Positions 32,448 through 41,355 are shown, counted from the first letter of the stretch. The stretch: DNA of 64,000 bases from Bacillota bacterium (GCA_023454175.1 JAEXRW010000005.1:1-64000), one strand, 5' to 3'. The notes: a model not told the origin generated them from the letters alone. Translations and numbers: made by a program.

Positions 32448-33887
32448 TTATTGCAGCTTCCCATACTGTATCCAGGCCGCGATATCCGATATTACCGCAT
32501 TCGAGACCGCGATGGGTCTCGTCCCCAGCGGTTTTTGGATGGAAAAGGTGCCGTCGTCCTCCGAGAAAAAGTGCGTCAGCCCCGGGTATAGTTTATAGGT
32601 GACGTTGGCCTTCCCTGCCAACGCCTGCTTCCACCCGCCGAAGTCTTTTTCCGGGCTTGCCTGGACATCCTTGTCTCCCTGCAGGATCAGCATCGGCTTG
32701 TTGATGCCCCGTGCGATATCCCCGGCATTGTATTGCTGCATCTCCCAGTAATAGTATCCCGGCTGGGTGAATATCGTCGTTTTTTTGGCCTCTTCGGCGC
32801 TCATGGATGCCAGTTTCTCAGCGTCTGCCTTTAATGCATCGACTTGGGCTTGGTATGATGGTCTTTTATCCTCCGGCAGGGTTTGGATGACCGCCATGTT
32901 TTGGTCGTACTGGAGCTCCCACAGTTTTCGCGGGCTTCCCGCCAGCAGCGCCAGGCCGGCGAATCCCCCGCCGCTCATGTCGATGCGCGGGGCCAGCATC
33001 GCACCCTCGCTGTGCGCCACGAGATAGATCTTGGTTTTGTCGATTCGGCTGTCCTGCCTCAGCAGGTTTGCGGCTGCCACCGCGTCTTCAATGTATTCAT
33101 GTTGCACCGTCAGCTCGTTAGCCTGCTGGGCTATCTTTGGCCCGTAGGTGAATGTGCGCTTGTCATAGCGCAGCACTGCGATCCCGCGCTCTGCCAGTCC
33201 CCAGGCGATATCGCGGAATGGTTTTCCCGCGTTTGAAGGCAATGTCTCGTCCCTGTCCAATGCTCCGGAGCCTTGTACGAGTACAACGGCTGCAAGCGGT
33301 GCTTTCGCGTCCTTCGGCAGCGTCAGTGATCCCGGCAGCGGCCAGTCTCCCCCCTTGCCTACCGTCACCGGTTCCTCGGCGATGGTATCCGGCATTTTGC
33401 TGGCGTCGGGTGCAGGCGTGGAGGTATTCGTGAAAGACGGCAGGATCTGCCCTGCGCCATGCGGGGCGGTATTGAACCAAATACCGGATACTTTGTTGCT
33501 CTTTGAGAAAACCACCTGCACCAGCAGGTTTGCCTTTTTGGAGGGGCACTGGACGATGATCGTTTCGTACCCTTTCAGCATCACGGCCGTGGCCTCCCCC
33601 ACCGAGCCGAAATTGCCCGCCGTCTCGGCGCCGCGCTGCCAGATGGCCGGCAGCTGGTCCACCGGCATGGCCCGCTGCATGTTTGAGTCAAACGTATCGA
33701 AGGCTTCCTGCCAGTTCCCCGCAGCCATGTCCTCCACCAGCTTCTTTGCGATGGGGATGAGGGCCTCCTGCCTTTTTTTCGGCACTTCGTTGCTGCCCAG
33801 GGGGGATGCCTCCGGTTGGGTCGAGCACCCTGCAGTCAGGAAGATGGCCGCGATGAGTAAGGATACTATTTTAATCAGGTTTTTCAT
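32448..33887 (-). CDS. lipoprotein alpha/beta hydrolase with DUF3887 domain
   Basis: About 479 residues. A signal peptide with lipobox FLTAGC, a DUF3887-like NTF2-fold region (about 40-140), then a serine hydrolase. Catalytic residues are the Ser of VAHSEGAML (about 295), an Asp in LQGDKDVQ (about 400), and a His in GLTHFF (about 440). VLVQGSGALDRDE is the oxyanion strand. It probably cleaves esters outside the membrane; the substrate is unknown. ATG 33887 (AAGAG upstream) and GTG 33893 are both possible starts. A MITE-like element lies just upstream. Confidence 0.9.
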   Translation of the reverse strand: MKNLIKIVSLLIAAIFLTAGCSTQPEASPLGSNEVPKKRQEALIPIAKKLVEDMAAGNWQEAFDTFDSNMQRAMPVDQLPAIWQRGAETAGNFGSVGEATAVMLKGYETIIVQCPSKKANLLVQVVFSKSNKVSGIWFNTAPHGAGQILPSFTNTSTPAPDASKMPDTIAEEPVTVGKGGDWPLPGSLTLPKDAKAPLAAVVLVQGSGALDRDETLPSNAGKPFRDIAWGLAERGIAVLRYDKRTFTYGPKIAQQANELTVQHEYIEDAVAAANLLRQDSRIDKTKIYLVAHSEGAMLAPRIDMSGGGFAGLALLAGSPRKLWELQYDQNMAVIQTLPEDKRPSYQAQVDALKADAEKLASMSAEEAKKTTIFTQPGYYYWEMQQYNAGDIARGINKPMLILQGDKDVQASPEKDFGGWKQALAGKANVTYKLYPGLTHFFSEDDGTFSIQKPLGTRPIAVSNAVISDIAAWIQYGKLQ

Positions 33888-33922
33888 GTTCACTCTTTTT
33901 CAGCTCCGGTCCGGATTTTCTA

Positions 33923-34073
33923 AAGGAAGCGCTGATTGAATGAGGGTAATAATATTTGCGTGTCAATTTGGCTTTTCTAAGAAGCAGAAACGCTCAGCGC
34001 CGCAGGCATTATGCCCCTTAGCAATGCCGGCAAATTAACGCAAAGATATTTATCCAATAAATCAGCGCTGCCT
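33923..34073. mobile_element. MITE-like element with terminal inverted repeats
   Basis: Perfect 10-bp repeats AGCGCTGATT (33928-33937) and AATCAGCGCT (34060-34069) sit inside longer imperfect arms of about 40 bases, which pair again at AATATTTGCG (33951-33960) and CGCAAAGATATT (34039-34050). The element is about 151 bp, has no gene, and is flanked on both sides by TA (33921-33922, 34074-34075), as for IS630/Tc1-type insertions. It lies in the promoter-proximal region of the hydrolase. No second copy was seen here. Confidence 0.55.
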
Positions 34074-34167
34074 TAACGTCCTTTATTATGCATCCGTTCC
34101 TGTATTTTCCGCAAGAGCGGAAAATGGCTGAACTGTTTTGGACCGTACACGATCCGTTTGGAAGTCG

Positions 34168-35133
34168 CTATTTTGTAATGCCGGCTTCCCCTTTTATTTT
34201 CCCGTTTCCGTTTTTGGTCACCAGCCAGATGCCCGCCAGCACCAGCGCCGCGCCCGCCATCTGCAGCCAGTACAGCTTTTCCCCGTTGATGAATACGCCC
34301 GCCAGGATGCTGACCACCGTGGTCAGGTTGGCAAACGTGGCCACGATGCTGGATTTTATTTTGGATACAGCGTAATTGAAGCAAAGGAATGCCACGATGG
34401 AAGATACCAAGCTCAGGTACAGCAGGCCGTACAGGGCGCCGGGATTCAGCGCGTCCGTGAAATAGTGCCCGATCCTTCCCTCGGTGCCGGCGATGGTGAG
34501 TCCGATGGTGTTGAAGCAGATTGCGCCTGCCCACATCATGATGAGTGTGATCTCAAAGGGCGTGCATTGCGCCGAGGCCTTCCGGGATAATGGATTGTAG
34601 AGCCCCGCAGTCAATACGGCGCCCAGCAGCAGCAGGTACCCCGTGATGCTGGATATATTCCCAATGCTGTCCTTGGCGAGGGTGATCAATAGCACGCCCG
34701 CCACTGCCAGCAGGATGGCCAGCCACTGCCTGCCCGCGATCTTCTCTTTCAATATGATCATCGAGAGGATGGCCACGGCGAAAGGGATGAGCGCGATCAT
34801 CATGCCCGATTCCGAAGCGGAAGTGAGCTTCACGCCGAATGTTTCAAATACGAAATACAATACAGGCTCAGCCAGGGATATCAAAAGGATGCTTCCGATC
34901 TTTTTGAAGTTCAGTTGGACCTTCACGATGCGGGTCGCCACCAGCAGGCTCATGCACAGTGCTGCGATCAGGAAACGGATGCCCAGCAGCTGGAAGACCT
35001 CCAGGTGTTCCAGCGTCATTTTGGTGAAAAGGAAGGAGAAGCCGAAAATAACGGATGCCAGCGTGATCGCGCCGTACGCCAGCAGTTTTTCCTTCGGCTT
35101 TTTGGCTGTGTTGCCCTGCTCTTTTTGCGCCAT
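34168..35133 (-). CDS. EamA/DMT superfamily transporter
   Basis: About 321 residues, ten membrane helices in two EamA repeats (about 15-150 and 160-300). The first has FGFSFLFTKMTLEHLEVFQLLGIRFLIAAL. The second has IVAFLCFNYAVSKIKSSIVATFANLTTVVSILAGVFINGEKLYWLQ, the usual C-terminal EamA signature. The substrate of such drug/metabolite exporters cannot be inferred; some export amino acids. ATG 35133 with AAAGGG six bases upstream is preferred over 35178. The Lys-rich tail faces the cytoplasm. Confidence 0.88.
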   Translation of the reverse strand: MAQKEQGNTAKKPKEKLLAYGAITLASVIFGFSFLFTKMTLEHLEVFQLLGIRFLIAALCMSLLVATRIVKVQLNFKKIGSILLISLAEPVLYFVFETFGVKLTSASESGMMIALIPFAVAILSMIILKEKIAGRQWLAILLAVAGVLLITLAKDSIGNISSITGYLLLLGAVLTAGLYNPLSRKASAQCTPFEITLIMMWAGAICFNTIGLTIAGTEGRIGHYFTDALNPGALYGLLYLSLVSSIVAFLCFNYAVSKIKSSIVATFANLTTVVSILAGVFINGEKLYWLQMAGAALVLAGIWLVTKNGNGKIKGEAGITK

Positions 35134-35290
35134 GTTAAACCCTTTACACGATATCAAAAATAATAATTCAACCTCCATCGAACATGTCTCAATATAACAT
35201 AATTCCGGATTTCAATAAATCGTCATTTCATTTTTCAGGATTGATGAATTGCAGTACCCTCGGCGACCCCGGCCTGGGCTTTAAAAAGGC

Positions 35291-35340
35291 AGCGAAAACG
35301 CCCCGCAAGAGGAGGAGAGGAACTTGCAGGGCGCTTTCGC
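35291..35340 (-). terminator. terminator of dapB
   Basis: A long imperfect stem (AGCGAAAACGCCCCGCAAG with CTTGCAGGGCGCTTTCGC, 35291-35309 with 35323-35340), with TTTTC in the 3' arm on the minus strand. Confidence 0.75.
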
Positions 35341-35389
35341 GAATCATCTCATGGAGACTTGTACTCTTAATTAAGGTTTATGTACGGCT

Positions 35390-36193
35390 TTATGCCGTTG
35401 CAGCGTCCCCCAGCGGGATTACATTGCCCACCTGGGTCCTGGTGAGGACGTCCTCCATCTCATACCAGCCCACCCGGTTCTGGATGAACCGTGCCGCCCG
35501 GATGGCCCCTTCCGCAAAAGCCCTGCGGGAGAAGGACTCGTGTACGATGGTTATCCTTTCATATTCCCCCACCGCCAGCACCTCGTGGTAGCCGATATAC
35601 CCGCCCGCGCGGACGGCATTGATGGGCACTTTGTTGTCACTTGTGCAGTTCAGTTCACATTCCAGCACCCCGGCGATGCGTTTGGCCGTGGCCGAGGGGG
35701 AGTCTTTTTTGTTCCGGTGGTGCATTTCGGTGATCTGGTAATCGAAGTCGGGCAGCCGGAGGGCCGCCACCTTGGACATGGACATCAGTACGTTCACGCC
35801 GATGGTCACATTGGGGGCATACACCATGCCAAAGGAATCGTCCTGCGCCAGCCCTTTGAAATAGGCCAATTCGCTGTCCGAGAAACCCGTGGTGCAGATG
35901 ACCGCACCCACATGGTATTTGTGGCATGCGCGTATCAGCGCACGCGACGCGGTGGGGTTTGAAAAGTCGATGACCACGTCGATCTTGTTGGTCCGGAATA
36001 CGTCCTCCGCATCGTCTATCGACCATGCGTAGACGCCCAGCGCCGGCAGCTGTGCGATCTCCCCGATATCCAGGCCGATCCTGTCGCTGTGCGCCCGGCA
36101 CAGCCCCGCCGCCAGCTTAAGTTCGGGATGGTCCAGTATGGCTTTGGCTGTTTCCTTCCCGGCCCTTCCCAGTCCGCATAAGGCTACGTTCAT
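35390..36193 (-). CDS. dapB: 4-hydroxy-tetrahydrodipicolinate reductase
   Basis: 267 residues. It reduces 4-hydroxy-tetrahydrodipicolinate with NAD(P)H on the way to meso-diaminopimelate (peptidoglycan), lysine and, in spore-formers, dipicolinate. An N-terminal Rossmann GLGRAGKE, the CTTGFSD loop, and the signature EMHHRNKKDSPSATA (pattern E-HH--K-D-PSGTA, Ala for Gly) are present, as is RAGGYIGYHEV near the C-terminus. AAAGGAGG precedes the ATG by about seven bases. It is transcribed alone from its own promoter through a c-di-AMP-type riboswitch with terminator. dapA is not in the window. Confidence 0.93.
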   Translation of the reverse strand: MNVALCGLGRAGKETAKAILDHPELKLAAGLCRAHSDRIGLDIGEIAQLPALGVYAWSIDDAEDVFRTNKIDVVIDFSNPTASRALIRACHKYHVGAVICTTGFSDSELAYFKGLAQDDSFGMVYAPNVTIGVNVLMSMSKVAALRLPDFDYQITEMHHRNKKDSPSATAKRIAGVLECELNCTSDNKVPINAVRAGGYIGYHEVLAVGEYERITIVHESFSRRAFAEGAIRAARFIQNRVGWYEMEDVLTRTQVGNVIPLGDAATA

Positions 36194-36245
36194 GTGTCTA
36201 ACCTCCTTTCAGGTTGTGCCGCCAGGCGTTGCCTTTTTGGGAAAC

Positions 36246-36276
36246 AAAAAAGCGCCCGGCATTTGTCCAGCAGCGC
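36246..36276 (-). terminator. riboswitch terminator (expression platform) before dapB
   Basis: On the minus strand, GCGC-tg-CTGG pairs with CCGGGCGC (36273-36276 plus 36267-36270 with 36252-36259) and is followed by six T. The loop-side segment CTGGAC is complementary to GTCCAG at the 3' edge of the aptamer (about 36328-36333), giving a possible antiterminator. The ribosome site of dapB lies 50 bases further. Confidence 0.75.
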
Positions 36277-36331
36277 AAAGAAAGGATAATGCATACAAGC
36301 GTGATGTGATGGAGATCACATCTTCCCTTCT

Positions 36332-36452
36332 GGACGCTTACGAGATTAGCTGACGGATTCGGGTTGAAGGTACCCTACCGGATAAACCGGATTCACCCCA
36401 CGTTTTGGTTCTCCCGCTCCCCGCCTTGCCACGGCGGGGATTCAGCGCTGCA
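36332..36452 (-). promoter_or_regulatory. ydaO/yuaA-type cyclic di-AMP riboswitch aptamer
   Basis: Read on the minus strand, the conserved blocks of this class appear in order: GCTGAATCC, a GC-rich hairpin, GGGAGAACCA, GGGGTGAATC, GTAGGGTACCTTC, ACCCGAATCCGTCAGCTAA, CTCGTAAGCG. The P1 helix closes as GCGCT with AGCGT. These match the Thermoanaerobacter ydaO aptamer as I recall it, region by region. In known cases c-di-AMP binding favours termination. A good promoter is just upstream and a terminator just downstream. Confidence 0.9.
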
Positions 36453-36482
36453 TGTCAGGTAACATATTCTGTTTATATATTG

Positions 36483-36511
36483 ATATTACGTTTGTTAAAT
36501 GAATATGTCAA
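36483..36511 (-). promoter_or_regulatory. promoter of the riboswitch-dapB transcript
   Basis: TTGACA (minus strand, 36506-36511) and TAATAT (36483-36488) with exactly 17 bases between. The predicted start near 36476 lies about 25 bases before the aptamer. Confidence 0.8.
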
Positions 36512-36600
36512 TATTGTTAAGCAAAAAAAGTGTAAATATCTCGTAAACACCCTCCTTTCCCGCTTTTATGGCAATCAGCCAATAACAGCCTTTTGTAATA

Positions 36601-37767
36601 TCAACCCGTAAGGCCTTGCATTTTCCGAACAGCCTTTTCAGCCCCGCCCTGGCCCAGCAGGATGGTGCGTAATTGGGCCATCCTCTCCTCATACCCCCGG
36701 TCAGTTTCAAACCCCTTTACGATGGAGGCGATAGTCGTGGCATCGAACCGGTCTGTTTCGATGCATACCCCGGTCCCGGTCGATGCTGCCGATGCGGCGT
36801 TGTACTTCCGTTCAAATACCTTGCCCGGGCAGACGATCTGGGGCGCGCCGTGGAGGATGCCCGACATGATGCTATTCTGGCCGCCGTGGTTGATGAAGGC
36901 GATGGCCCTGGGTAGCAGCGTGTTGAAATCATAACGGGGGGCGGTATGGATGTTGCCCTCGTCCGTGGGCCGCAGGTGCTGGGATGCTATATATACCTCA
37001 TACCTGCTTGCGGCAAATGCCTCCTGCAGTACTTTCAGGGCTTTCTCCGGCGCGATGGTCCCGCTTCCCATGTAGCATACGATGGCGTTGCGCTTTTCGT
37101 AAGCTTCAGGGTGGGCTTCTCCCGTTTTCATGAGCGGGCCGGTAAATACCGCTTTGGGATCATCCACGGGTTCGAGCTCATGGCAGCTTGGGATAATTTT
37201 CAGTTCGGCCCAGTCGAAAAGTTCCAGTGCCGATTCGATCGGGGGCAGCTTGTTGTCCCGGATGAATGCGCGGAGCGCGCCGCTGAACTGCGGGTCGCAG
37301 GCATGGCTCTTTTGCACCGGGTAGCTGTAGCCGGTCACCGCCCTGATCCCCTCCATCCGCGCGGCGATCAGCGGCGTCAGCCGGAATTCGGAGTAAAGAA
37401 TGTCCGGGTTGAATGTATTTATGGCGTTCCGGACGCATTGCACATCCGCCTGGATATACTTTCCCGCCAGCGCGCCTGCAAAAAGAAGCACCTCTTCAAA
37501 GCTGTGGACCGCCTTGCTTTGCTGTGCGCCGGTCTTTTGGGCCATTCGAAACAGGCGTTTCCCGATGAAGCCGGGTAATCCCAGCGGAGACGGCACGGGC
37601 GCGGGATAGTTGTGTATGCCTTCTACGGGCTTGTAATTGACGTCCTCCCCCGCGCAAAAAGCCGCTTCATGTCCCTGCCGCACCAGTTCCAGAGCCAGCG
37701 CCCTGGCCCTGGAAAAAGGGCCTCCTGTTTCCGCCATGGCGGACATCGGCGTGATGAGTACTTTCAT
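36601..37767 (-). CDS. family 1 (UGT/MGT-like) glycosyltransferase
   Basis: 388 residues, GT-B fold. The N-terminal domain starts MKVLITPMSAMAETGG with GHEAAF, and the C-terminal nucleotide-sugar half has CYMGSGTI and the signature region FINHGGQNSIMSGILHGAPQIVCPG (about 288-312), like the HGGxxT/S...G.P...P pattern of UDP- or TDP-sugar transferases. The acceptor may be a lipid, macrolide or other small molecule. GGGGGAC six bases before the ATG supports the start. There are no sugar-synthesis genes nearby. Separate from dapB, which has its own promoter in the gap. Confidence 0.87.
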   Translation of the reverse strand: MKVLITPMSAMAETGGPFSRARALALELVRQGHEAAFCAGEDVNYKPVEGIHNYPAPVPSPLGLPGFIGKRLFRMAQKTGAQQSKAVHSFEEVLLFAGALAGKYIQADVQCVRNAINTFNPDILYSEFRLTPLIAARMEGIRAVTGYSYPVQKSHACDPQFSGALRAFIRDNKLPPIESALELFDWAELKIIPSCHELEPVDDPKAVFTGPLMKTGEAHPEAYEKRNAIVCYMGSGTIAPEKALKVLQEAFAASRYEVYIASQHLRPTDEGNIHTAPRYDFNTLLPRAIAFINHGGQNSIMSGILHGAPQIVCPGKVFERKYNAASAASTGTGVCIETDRFDATTIASIVKGFETDRGYEERMAQLRTILLGQGGAEKAVRKMQGLTG

Positions 37768-37865
37768 GGATCTGTCCCCCGTATCAGAAATGATATCAGT
37801 TGATATTTCCCTGTCCTTTTCCTTTCTCCTCTGTGTTTCCGAAAATTTCTCTTGTTTTTTTGCTA

Positions 37866-37902
37866 AAACGGCGGCTCCTGCTGTTCGCCGGGGCCGCCGT
37901 TT
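37866..37902 (-). terminator. terminator of the transglutaminase-like lipoprotein gene
   Basis: Ten-base arms AAACGGCGGC (37866-37875) and GCCGCCGTTT (37893-37902), followed on the minus strand by tagcaaaaaaac; the T of the arm and the A:T flank make a fair terminator. Confidence 0.75.
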
Positions 37903-37920
37903 GTATTCCGCAGTGATGTT

Positions 37921-39759
37921 CTAATCGATGGATTTGATGCCCAGCGTCTGCGCCAGATCGCAGTCGATCACGGTGACCTGCTTCTGCTGGATGTAGGCGT
38001 TCCACTGGTCTTTGGTATAGTAATATAATACATTTTCGTAATTCCCGGCTTTGGCACCATCCAGCTGTGTGGTTTCGATGAGGAAGTACTCCCCCGATCC
38101 TCTCCACGTCTCCAGAGCCACCTGCGCGTGCGTGGGGAGGATGAGCAACGCCGCGTGCATGTTTGTCGCCTGCAGCGCGGATGCCACCGTTACCGTGGTC
38201 TCGATGCAAAGCCCGCTGCGCTGTTTGATTACTTCTGCCGGCGTAGCCACGCGCTGGAGGTTGGTGCCCGAGGAGGAGAAGGGTGTCGCCACGTATTTGA
38301 CGTCTTTTGCAGCCGCCAGCGCGTTCATGATGGCTGCGGCCTGGGTGGCCGTCACGTTGGAATCCTGGTATCCCTGTACGCTTTGGTACCCGCCGATGAA
38401 TGTGATATCGCCTTGCGTGATCGCGTTGATGGAATCGGCGGCGGCGCGCAGCAGCTCTTTGACCTCCGCTGCTTCCGGCGTCACCCAGGCAAGCACATTC
38501 TCGTAGTATGGCGTGTCGTCGTCTGCTGCCCACTGCATGTCGTAACGGGAAAGGATCTTCAGGGGTTTTGTCTCCTGCAGCACGGGTTTGCCGCTGTCAA
38601 TATCCGTGACCGAGATATTGATCTGCGCGTCCCTGGAGGATTGCAGCGATCTGGCCGCGCCTTCCAGCAGCGGCGGATGGATCTTGATCTGGGTCTCGGC
38701 GCGCCCCAGCGTCACTTTCTGTTCATATTTCTGCGTGAATTCGGGGATCTCCACGCTCACCAGCACATCAGCCGGCCCGTTGTCGCTCCATGCGCTGAGG
38801 TATACGATATAGTCCAGTGAACGGTAGTTGGCAGGGATGATGGTGTCCTTTGCTTCAAAAGTGCAGTTGATTTTTGCGTTTTGCAGTTCTCCTGTCAGCG
38901 TGGAGGGCAGCGCCTCCAGCGCCACCCCGGCCATATCTCCCCGCGTATTTTTCTGCAGGGCTGCGGCATTGGTCTCCACCCAGGTCTGCATCGCTTCAAG
39001 GAACGCCTTGGTCTGTGCCACATCCCCTTCGATCTTGCCCTTGCGCCGGTCAAATCCTTTGGAGGACTCATCCGTCAGCGTGTTGATCTGCCGCATGATC
39101 ACGTTCAGGCGGTACATGCCTGAGTTCAGGCGGAGCGGGTCGTTGATCTGGGCGCTGGCCATCATGTAATCCAGGTCTTCCTTGCAGTCCGCTATCGCGT
39201 CGTTGAGCCCCGCATGCAGGTATGTGAGGAAGGTGGGGGGCGTGATGGCTTTCATCTGTTCGTTCACGGATGAGAATACCTGCGATACCTGCCCGTAGTC
39301 GGAGTTGGATAGGTTCGCCATCGGTTTCATTGCCTGCACCAGCGTCAAGGCATAGCCCATGATGCCCTGGAGCTCGGCGATCACATCGTCTGCCTTGCTG
39401 GCGCAGCTTTTTTCCGCCTTTGCATATTGTGTCATGACCTCCGGCGTACCTGCCCCGGCTTCATGCTGCAGGATGGGTTTCAGGGTGTCGCGTATCCCCT
39501 GCAGCCGGTCTGCTGCCGCCTGCATTTGCGTCTCATCCTCCATGTTGGCGTCGGTGATGAAAGCGGCGGTATCCTCCATGGCTTTGCTTATGGTTTCGAT
39601 ATTCGCCTTGCTCTGTGTGAGGAAACCGTTTGCCTCCTGCCTGGTCAGGGTGCCGCCTGTTATCTTAGGTCCGGTTAAATTGATGCATCCGCATAACAGG
39701 ACGGCCATGCCCACCGCAGCCACTGCAAAAAAGAGCTTGTTCTTGTATGTTCCTGCCAT
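37921..39759 (-). CDS. lipoprotein with helical N-domain and transglutaminase-like C-domain
   Basis: 612 residues. The lipobox is VLLCGC. About 40-270 is largely helical, possibly coiled coil; about 275-390 is beta-rich. The C-terminal part (about 430-612) contains KQRSGLCIETTVTVASAL with a candidate Cys (about 522), THAQVALE with a candidate His, and YFLIETTQLDGA with an acidic residue, in the transglutaminase/cysteine-protease order. It is not certain the triad is active. GGGGGAGAGGG precedes the ATG. It sits at the head of a group of lipoproteins, suggesting an envelope role. Confidence 0.75.
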   Translation of the reverse strand: MAGTYKNKLFFAVAAVGMAVLLCGCINLTGPKITGGTLTRQEANGFLTQSKANIETISKAMEDTAAFITDANMEDETQMQAAADRLQGIRDTLKPILQHEAGAGTPEVMTQYAKAEKSCASKADDVIAELQGIMGYALTLVQAMKPMANLSNSDYGQVSQVFSSVNEQMKAITPPTFLTYLHAGLNDAIADCKEDLDYMMASAQINDPLRLNSGMYRLNVIMRQINTLTDESSKGFDRRKGKIEGDVAQTKAFLEAMQTWVETNAAALQKNTRGDMAGVALEALPSTLTGELQNAKINCTFEAKDTIIPANYRSLDYIVYLSAWSDNGPADVLVSVEIPEFTQKYEQKVTLGRAETQIKIHPPLLEGAARSLQSSRDAQINISVTDIDSGKPVLQETKPLKILSRYDMQWAADDDTPYYENVLAWVTPEAAEVKELLRAAADSINAITQGDITFIGGYQSVQGYQDSNVTATQAAAIMNALAAAKDVKYVATPFSSSGTNLQRVATPAEVIKQRSGLCIETTVTVASALQATNMHAALLILPTHAQVALETWRGSGEYFLIETTQLDGAKAGNYENVLYYYTKDQWNAYIQQKQVTVIDCDLAQTLGIKSID

Positions 39760-39949
39760 GATGCCCTCTCCCCCTAAATATGAATGATGCCTATTCCAAT
39801 TATAATGGATAAGAGAAGAATTTTATAACATTCTTCAACACCGTATGATCTCTTCAAACGTGGGCCGTGAAAAGGCTGCTCACATGGGACATCAAAAGAG
39901 GGATACTGTACGGAGAAAGTGTTTCAACCAGGGAATAAATCAGTCCTGA

Positions 39950-40609
39950 CTATTCCACCTTCATGGTCTGCAGCAGCGTGTCGATATCTTTTTTCCCAGC
40001 ATCGTCCGTGTAGACCGCATTGATGATGAGCAGGTACCCGTCGATGGCCTTGGTGTAGATCTCGCGTGTGACGTCTATCCCCGCTACCTGCACGTCTATT
40101 TTGGAGGTTGCAAAGTCTGCGTTGCCCAGTTTCACCAGTGATACGGGGGAAAAGGTCGCGGTCTGTGCGGGCATTTTGGTGGCGCCCAGTAGCAGGGCCA
40201 GGTAGTCCTCTTCCGTGCTAGCAAAGACGTTGCCGAAGGCGCCCAGCATCTGGGCGGTCATGCTTACCGATGCGTTGGCCTGCTGCCCGAAAGCGCTGCT
40301 GGACGCGAGGAAAAGGTTTGCCGTCCATGCCTTTGCCTGCTCGGCCTGCCTGAGCAGTTGCGCGTTGTCCCCTGCTGCGGCGGCATTCTGCGCATCGATC
40401 AGTTGCTGCATCTGCGCGTCGGTATAGGCCGTCCACTGCTGCGGTATCGTTACGGAAAAATCAAAATAATCGTTGGTGTAGGTTTTTTCTTCCCATCTTC
40501 CCATCGCGTTGACCAGCACGGTGTTGCCGATGGCTTCCCCGGTGGCGCAGCCTGTGAGGAGGATACAGATCATGCTGGCGGCTAAGATGGCGGCGATCGC
40601 TTTTTTCAT
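39950..40609 (-). CDS. lipoprotein of unknown function, paralogue 1
   Basis: 219 residues; the N-terminus MKKAIAAILAASMICILLTGC is a clear lipoprotein signal. The mature part opens with YTNDYFDFSVTIPQQWTAYTD, a pattern (N.Y..F.V.IP..W) shared with many Bacillota surface lipoproteins, and with the next gene. An Ala/Gln-rich helical region (about 70-110) follows. ACGGAGGG three to four bases before the ATG at 40609 overrules an earlier start at 40759. Cluster with 40684 suggests duplication. Confidence 0.82.
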   Translation of the reverse strand: MKKAIAAILAASMICILLTGCATGEAIGNTVLVNAMGRWEEKTYTNDYFDFSVTIPQQWTAYTDAQMQQLIDAQNAAAAGDNAQLLRQAEQAKAWTANLFLASSSAFGQQANASVSMTAQMLGAFGNVFASTEEDYLALLLGATKMPAQTATFSPVSLVKLGNADFATSKIDVQVAGIDVTREIYTKAIDGYLLIINAVYTDDAGKKDIDTLLQTMKVE

Positions 40610-40683
40610 TTTCCCTCCGTGTGATGCCCGTGGATTTTGATTATGTACATGGCCGGGTTTTACGGTCTTGGACTGGAATTGCT

Positions 40684-41355
40684 TTATGCTTGTTCGGCGG
40701 GGAATGTGATGGATGCCACCATTTGCTCCAGTTCCTTTTTTTCCGCATCGGTCTGCCATATGGTACAGATGATCAGTGCGTAGCCCTTTTCCAGCATCGC
40801 ATAATACTTTCTGTACTGGGTTGCGCCCTGCTTTTGGATGCTGGCTTCGGTGCTGAAAAATCCCCTGTCGCCCACTGTTTCCTTATCGATGGCGCCAAAG
40901 GTCATCTCCTTGCTGATGCCCCTTGCATGTTCCTGCATGGACCTGAGGTAGTCCTCCCCGGTCCCGATGAGGAAATTGGCCGAGTACGGCATCTTCTCCG
41001 CTGCGATGGTGATGCTGGGGTTGGTGCCGATGAATCCCTCGGGGTACTTGTTGGCATAGGCCAGGTAGACTGTATTCTCCAGGCTCATCTGCATCTGCCC
41101 ACGTGTCTGGTCGTCCACCGGGGCCGCCAGGATGTGTGTCGTAGCTTCCTGTACCATCCGGGCATTTTCGGTGGCGTTCCATCCTTCCGGGATACTCACG
41201 GTCATGTTGAAGTAGGTATTGCTGTATATGCCCTTATCAAGTTTCCCTGCCGCTGCAACATCACTGGTATCCGCCCCCGGCTTGGGTATGCAGCCCGCAC
41301 ACAGCAGGCAGACGGCTGACAGGAAAAAGACGATGGCGGCGGTTTTACACCTCAA
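40684..41355 (-). CDS. lipoprotein of unknown function, paralogue 2
   Basis: 223 residues with lipobox CLLCAGC. YSNTYFNMTVSIPEGWNATE corresponds to YTNDYFDFSVTIPQQWTAYT of paralogue 1. The C-terminal halves also correspond (GYALIICTIWQTDAEKKELEQMV with GYLLIINAVYTDDAGKKDIDTLL). The start is TTG at 41355 with GGGAG six bases upstream. It precedes paralogue 1 by about 75 bases on the same strand, so co-transcription is likely. The surface function is unknown. Confidence 0.83.
   Translation of the reverse strand: MRCKTAAIVFFLSAVCLLCAGCIPKPGADTSDVAAAGKLDKGIYSNTYFNMTVSIPEGWNATENARMVQEATTHILAAPVDDQTRGQMQMSLENTVYLAYANKYPEGFIGTNPSITIAAEKMPYSANFLIGTGEDYLRSMQEHARGISKEMTFGAIDKETVGDRGFFSTEASIQKQGATQYRKYYAMLEKGYALIICTIWQTDAEKKELEQMVASITFPAEQA

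Noticed and set aside
36246..36452. Lysine riboswitch or T-box upstream of dapB
   Set aside because: Expected for a lysine-pathway gene, but no L-box AGAGGUGC blocks and no T-box AGGGUGGNACCGCG; the ydaO blocks fit throughout.
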